Shown here: positions 60,901-64,000 of the stretch, one piece after another
Position numbering within the stretch: position 1 is the first letter of the stretch
How the letters are laid out: every line of letters begins with the position of its first letter
From: Oscarella lobularis
Lineage: Eukaryota; Porifera; Homoscleromorpha; Homosclerophorida; Oscarellidae
Assembly: GCF_947507565.1 (NCBI RefSeq)
Contig: NC_089175.1
Span: 7,057,733 to 7,121,732 of the forward strand
DNA: 64,000 bases
Direction: 5' to 3'
Notes under the pieces: model-generated
Databases searched by the model: none
Told to the model about the DNA's origin: nothing
What the model saw: the letters and a program-made list of their open reading frames with translations, nothing else
Position numbers and translations under genes: made by a program

Positions 60901-63900
60901 GTTATGAAACAAAAACGGCGACGGTGTAAAATGGTAAGGAGATAGTTTGACGACGTACTTTCCACTATTGCCGTAAAAAATATTTCGCGTCACGTTGAGA
61001 CTTTCAGCAGTTCCCTGCAAAAGCATTGCTCCACCCGTACTTCCACGATGGCCGACGAACGTGTTTCCGTCAATGCTAGCAAGTGCGTTCAACAAGTGGT
61101 CAAAAATCAGCCCATATCGTGTTTGTCCCGTAAATAAATTTTCGGAAATCGTGAGATGACTCAATCCTGAAAGTGAGTGTGAGTCTGAGTAAACGCTAAC
61201 GCCATTTTTGTTAGAATCAAAGACGTTTTTAGTGACGTTCCATTGATTGTAGTTGTAAGCGTACAAATAAAGACCACTGTTGCCACTATTGGACACACGA
61301 TTAGAATCGATCACTTGCTGATGGCGATCGTAGCTACGGATGTAGATTCCGTGATCAAGGCTTCCAGTTACCTCGTTATTCAAAATCTCGATGTGTCCTT
61401 GCAAATGCGACATGTACAGTCCTCTGCTACGAGAGTGCCGTATGACGCTGTTTCGCAAAGAGAAAAATCCGTAGTGAAAACTACTGTAGATTCCGTTACT
61501 CGAGTGCCGTATGACGCTGTTTCGCAAAGAGAAAAATCCGTAGTGAGAACTACTGTAGATTCCGTTACTCGAACAATTTTCCACTCTTGCGTTACTGATA
61601 AAGACGTCGTCATTTGTAGTACTTGAAAAGTAAATTCCAGTGCCGACTGAGAACAGATTAGGATCAATGACACGAGTAAAGGGACGACCAGGTTTGGTTG
61701 AAAGGGCAACAGAATACAGAGCAAATCCAGGAGCACTACTTTTGCTTCCAGTAGTGATCTCAACAAAGACGGAATTGCCAGATGACAAAAGGCTGTCGTC
61801 AATCGAATTCGTATTTTGACCACTGTACGTTCTGATTGTTGGCGAAGAGCTTGATGGTCCATTTCTGAACACAAGCCAATCGTCATTATAGAGCTGAACG
61901 GAAACAAGCGTCAGAGACAAAACGGTATTAGGAGGACCTCGAAGCTCAACAGAGCAGTAAATTCCAGCAAAATGATCATCCTGATGTAAACCGAAGTACG
62001 TTCCTTTATCTACTCTCACGTTCAAAACAGCTGGCACGGAACAAATCGACTGATAGTTCATCAATACCCCCAATGAGCTAGAGCTAGGATACATGCGAAT
62101 TCCTGATCCCGTTATGTTTCTGACTGTAGTCCCGTGAAAAGTCAAATTTCGTGTCCTCGGACCATAAAATGATATTCCATCACCCCTCCCTCCATCAACA
62201 GTCACTCCCGTAATATTCACTTCTTCGTGAAGGTACTCGAAAGATAAAGCGGTCGACGCAGAATCTTTTATAGTCACGTTTACGAACGTGGGTGACTTCA
62301 GTATGGCTCGCACAGAAGGTACTATACTCGTTCTCCATATGCCAGCCCCTTGAATCAATGTATGCTGGAGAACAGACAAAGGCAATGCATGACTGCTTCC
62401 TGAAACTAGGACGGTTGACATGGGAGAAAATCGAATTCCTGCCCATCCTCCAAACCCAGCCCATCCTCCTAACTGTCTGTTATTGCCAAGGACAAGCCAA
62501 TCATAGCAATAGATATGATATACTTTAAGGCAACGAGTTGAAGCCGAATATTGTCCTGAACTAAAAGTGCAGTGATGAATATCAGTGGCATTCGCCGGAC
62601 AGCTGAATCTCGTAATTATAGGAGTTCCCAAAGAAGGATACCATTCCTCATGATAGCGAAGAAAGAAGTACCAGTAATAAAAAGAGCATTGATCGTAGCC
62701 AAGCGTTTTACCCGCTAAATCAGCCAGCTTGTTTAAAGAAGGGTAGTCTGTGCTGACATTAGACGGTAGACAAATTGACCGCCACAATTGATCAAAATTA
62801 ATTTGTAGCGTCCCACGTTCTTCGCCTTGAGAATAATCTACGACACGAAATTCAATATCATTGCGTTGCCCTCGAGCAATAGATTGTTCACGAAATGTAA
62901 CAGGACTAACTGAACTTCCTAGTGATGACATGCTGCCTTCAACTAAAATGCCTGTATTCGCCTTGACTTCAATGACGACGCCAGCTTCAATAGAAAGTGA
63001 ACCTGTTGGAAGAATCGTAACGTCTCTCGTGATAAGGTACGGAGAGCTAGCTGCTGTCAATGTCAGAGAGTCGTTCAATTGACCTCCTACTTCTCCGGAA
63101 GGCGTAACAAAGAGTGGGTACTGTCTAGGATGACTTAATCCTGCGACGTCAGATGGGTCTGCAGAGAGCAGAAAGGGAAAATACTCAATTGTAGCAAAGA
63201 AGCTCGAATCGTCGAAATCAAATATTCTGTTCCGGATGATCAGTTCGTTATCTGTACCCCAATAGTTAAGCGTAAAATTGATTCTGTCCAAGGAGGACAT
63301 CGCTTCGACACCATTGCCAACATCATATGAAGAACATGGATTGTCAAATATGTTGTGATAGACTTCTACGTTGACACTTCTAGTCACTTCAAAAACGCAA
63401 TTAGGCGACGTTGGAGACGATAGTGTTCTATTGAAAACAACGTTATTTTTCAACGTATTATTTCTGAAGAAGGCGACGTTCTGAACTTGAACTCCGCTAT
63501 TGAAGTACGTTTCAGGAGACAACAAAACGATTGACTTTCCCTTGTTACGAACAAAAGTGTTTCCTTCTACAATTATGCGACCCTTGTCATTTGCACTTGA
63601 GTAGGTACTAAGCTCAACAACGATCGAGTCGGATCCAACGTCGTTCTCTTCAAACTTGTTCCCAGACAAAACAGCAGCTTGACCCGTTAGGTGAAACTTT
63701 TGATAGTAATAGAAAGGGCCTCCGTTTTGACTGAACTCGTTGTTTCTCACTCTAACCACCAATCCGTATTGATAATTCACGTTGAAATGCATTGCATAGC
63801 AGCTTTGCTGCGAGGTTCCCACGCGACTAACAACATTTCCCTCAACCGAAATCGCCTTAGTCACTCTCCAGCCGTACGTGTTCGGTTCAGAACTTCGTAG

Positions 63901-64000
63901 GTAGAGACCTGCGTAGATGTACCTCCTTCCAGAATCAGTGCGTGATCCGTTGAGAATGTTATTCAACATGGTCATATTACCAGCTCCGTTGCTATACCAG
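48585..64000 (-). CDS. Giant single-pass adhesion protein: beta-helix/SRCR/CUB-lectin-VWD-EGF-cadherin
   Basis: Minus-strand exons run from beyond the right edge to a TAG at 48585. The introns I located are about 50-310 bp (for example 59174-59226 and 52289-52597), and no gap suggests a gene boundary. N to C: right-handed beta-helix rungs with two SRCR and two CUB-like domains, a C-type lectin domain, EGF and PSI-type cysteine modules, a region of about 600 residues I do not recognise, cysteine-rich stretches, a VWD domain, EGF repeats, seven cadherin repeats, a membrane segment and a tail of about 85 residues. Beta-helix plus SRCR plus C-type lectin is the arrangement of Drosophila Bark beetle/Anakonda, a tricellular-junction protein; VWD, EGF and cadherins are additions. 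The likely role is cell adhesion. The N-terminus and signal peptide lie outside the window. It could be two genes, though splicing looks continuous. Confidence 0.7.
49014..51400 (-). other. Seven cadherin repeats
   Basis: Repeats of about 100 residues with the calcium-site signatures [29 protein letters not shown] and ASDHG, and [20 protein letters not shown] and [10 protein letters not shown] strands. The last repeat is split by an intron at about 49.27-49.32 kb. Several inter-repeat linkers lack the full DxNDN, so calcium binding may be patchy. Confidence 0.8.
51400..52830 (-). other. EGF-like repeat array
   Basis: At least ten EGF-type modules with the pattern CSGNGxC, CxCxxGxxGxxC (for example [20 protein letters not shown] and [19 protein letters not shown]). 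The array is interrupted by one long intron (52289-52597) with phase-consistent junctions. Most modules lack the calcium-binding consensus, like the tenascin or teneurin type. Confidence 0.8.
53250..53960 (-). other. von Willebrand factor D domain
   Basis: [11 protein letters not shown] opens the domain, followed in later exons by [27 protein letters not shown], a beta-rich stretch and [19 protein letters not shown]. This is the classic VWD order, split over about four exons. An EGF-like module ([12 protein letters not shown]) precedes it, as in VWDE-type proteins. Cysteines are fewer than in mucins. Confidence 0.8.
54076..57640 (-). other. Cysteine-rich and unassigned extracellular region
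   Basis: From high to low coordinate: an EGF module ([20 protein letters not shown], 57.6 kb); a PSI-like module ([17 protein letters not shown], 57.3 kb); an exon ending NEANV at about 57.05 kb; a long exon (55.8-57.0 kb: [20 protein letters not shown] and onward) that I do not recognise; further beta-rich exons (54.9-55.8 kb); and Cys clusters ([21 protein letters not shown]) before the VWD domain. Introns are about 50-60 bp. Confidence 0.55.
57680..58125 (-). other. C-type lectin-like domain
   Basis: Two exons. The first (about 58.02-58.12 kb) begins [19 protein letters not shown] and has [10 protein letters not shown]. The second (about 57.68-57.96 kb) carries [26 protein letters not shown] and [12 protein letters not shown]. 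The WIGL and WxWSDG motifs and the four cysteines of the fold are present. A complete EPN/QPD sugar-binding motif is not visible, so carbohydrate binding is uncertain. Confidence 0.8.
58913..58996 (-). repeat. 42-bp in-frame tandem duplication in the beta-helix region
   Basis: Two copies offset by exactly 42 bp add 14 residues ([13 protein letters not shown] twice). The copies are practically identical, so the event is recent. Confidence 0.9.
61432..61570 (-). repeat. 69-bp in-frame tandem duplication of one beta-helix rung
   Basis: GAGTGCCGTATGACGCTGTT recurs at 61433 and 61502, a 69-bp period. It repeats the 23-residue unit [20 protein letters not shown] plus RHS, with one residue change. 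A 23-residue step equals about one turn of this fold. Confidence 0.9.

Larger units (their letters stand above)
58166..64000 (-). other. Right-handed beta-helix repeats with SRCR and CUB-like domains
   Basis: A nearly intronless exon (about 59227 to the window edge) plus the next exon. Beta-helix rungs are marked by recurring NxFxxN and SNSGLYL/GVS patterns and many Asn residues. SRCR domains lie at about 62.50-62.85 kb ([10 protein letters not shown] to [10 protein letters not shown]) and 59.97-60.29 kb ([42 protein letters not shown]); the second is canonical. CUB-like segments lie at about 61.7-62.07 kb ([10 protein letters not shown] to GFALYSV) and 59.23-59.5 kb. Two block repeats share VxGxxTVLPxGxLxIEAGV leaders (62.95 and 60.4 kb), so the whole SRCR/helix/CUB unit is itself duplicated. 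Confidence 0.75.

Overview
This is nuclear DNA from a gene-dense animal. The evidence is spliceosomal genes with very short introns (mostly 50-70 bp), death domains, a ZU5 domain, cadherin, EGF, SRCR and C-type lectin modules, and an ABCB-type transporter. The compact genes and this mix of adhesion and death-fold domains suggest a sponge, perhaps a homoscleromorph. That placement is inference; nothing in the window names the species.

About 1-47.3 kb is a tandem, repeatedly rearranged cluster of minus-strand paralogs. The full-length form (B, 14.9-21.1 kb) encodes Kelch repeats, a protein kinase, a domain of about 330 residues I do not recognise (called X here), Roc, COR and a death domain. 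Relatives differ by domain shuffling. A (below 1-4.8 kb) lacks Kelch, starts in an exon shared with an ABCB gene and ends in a different C-terminus. D1 and D2 (9.7-13.4 and 35.8-39.5 kb) are Kelch, X, kinase. C (25.6-28.6 kb) is death domain, kinase, ZU5, UPA-like, death domain, and sits directly after a broken Kelch-kinase copy, C2 (28.6-31.2 kb). E (41.0-47.3 kb) is like B but has a 4-bp frameshift in Roc. Several kinases have lost catalytic residues.

The cluster was built by segmental duplication. About 6.3-21.4 kb and 32.9-47.5 kb are copies some 26.1 kb apart, each holding an unrelated gene U (intact at 6.6-8.1 kb, decayed at 33.1-34.2 kb), a possible plus-strand unit P, a D gene and a B/E gene. 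A core of about 8 kb (about 8-15.9 versus 34-42 kb) is nearly identical while its flanks are more diverged. A third block (24.7-25.6 kb) joins the 5' end of a truncated ABCB gene to the 3' end of C, and pieces of that junction recur at 4.7-5.8, 14.1-14.9, 32.65-32.9 and 40.2-41.0 kb. Two inverted-repeat elements with 9-bp target duplications sit at 5.1-6.3 kb; both empty sites survive at about 32.8-32.9 kb. Minisatellites lie at 21.7-22.7 kb.

From 48.6 kb to the end runs what looks like one very large minus-strand gene for a single-pass surface protein. From N to C it has right-handed beta-helix repeats with SRCR and CUB-like domains, a C-type lectin domain, PSI/EGF and other cysteine-rich modules, a von Willebrand D domain, an EGF array, seven cadherin repeats, a membrane segment and a short tail. 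Its N-terminal half resembles the Bark beetle/Anakonda family. A copy of part of its tail exon is stranded at 32.5 kb, so the duplications reached into this gene. If expressed, the cluster genes would be intracellular signalling proteins combining a GTPase, a kinase or pseudokinase and death folds.
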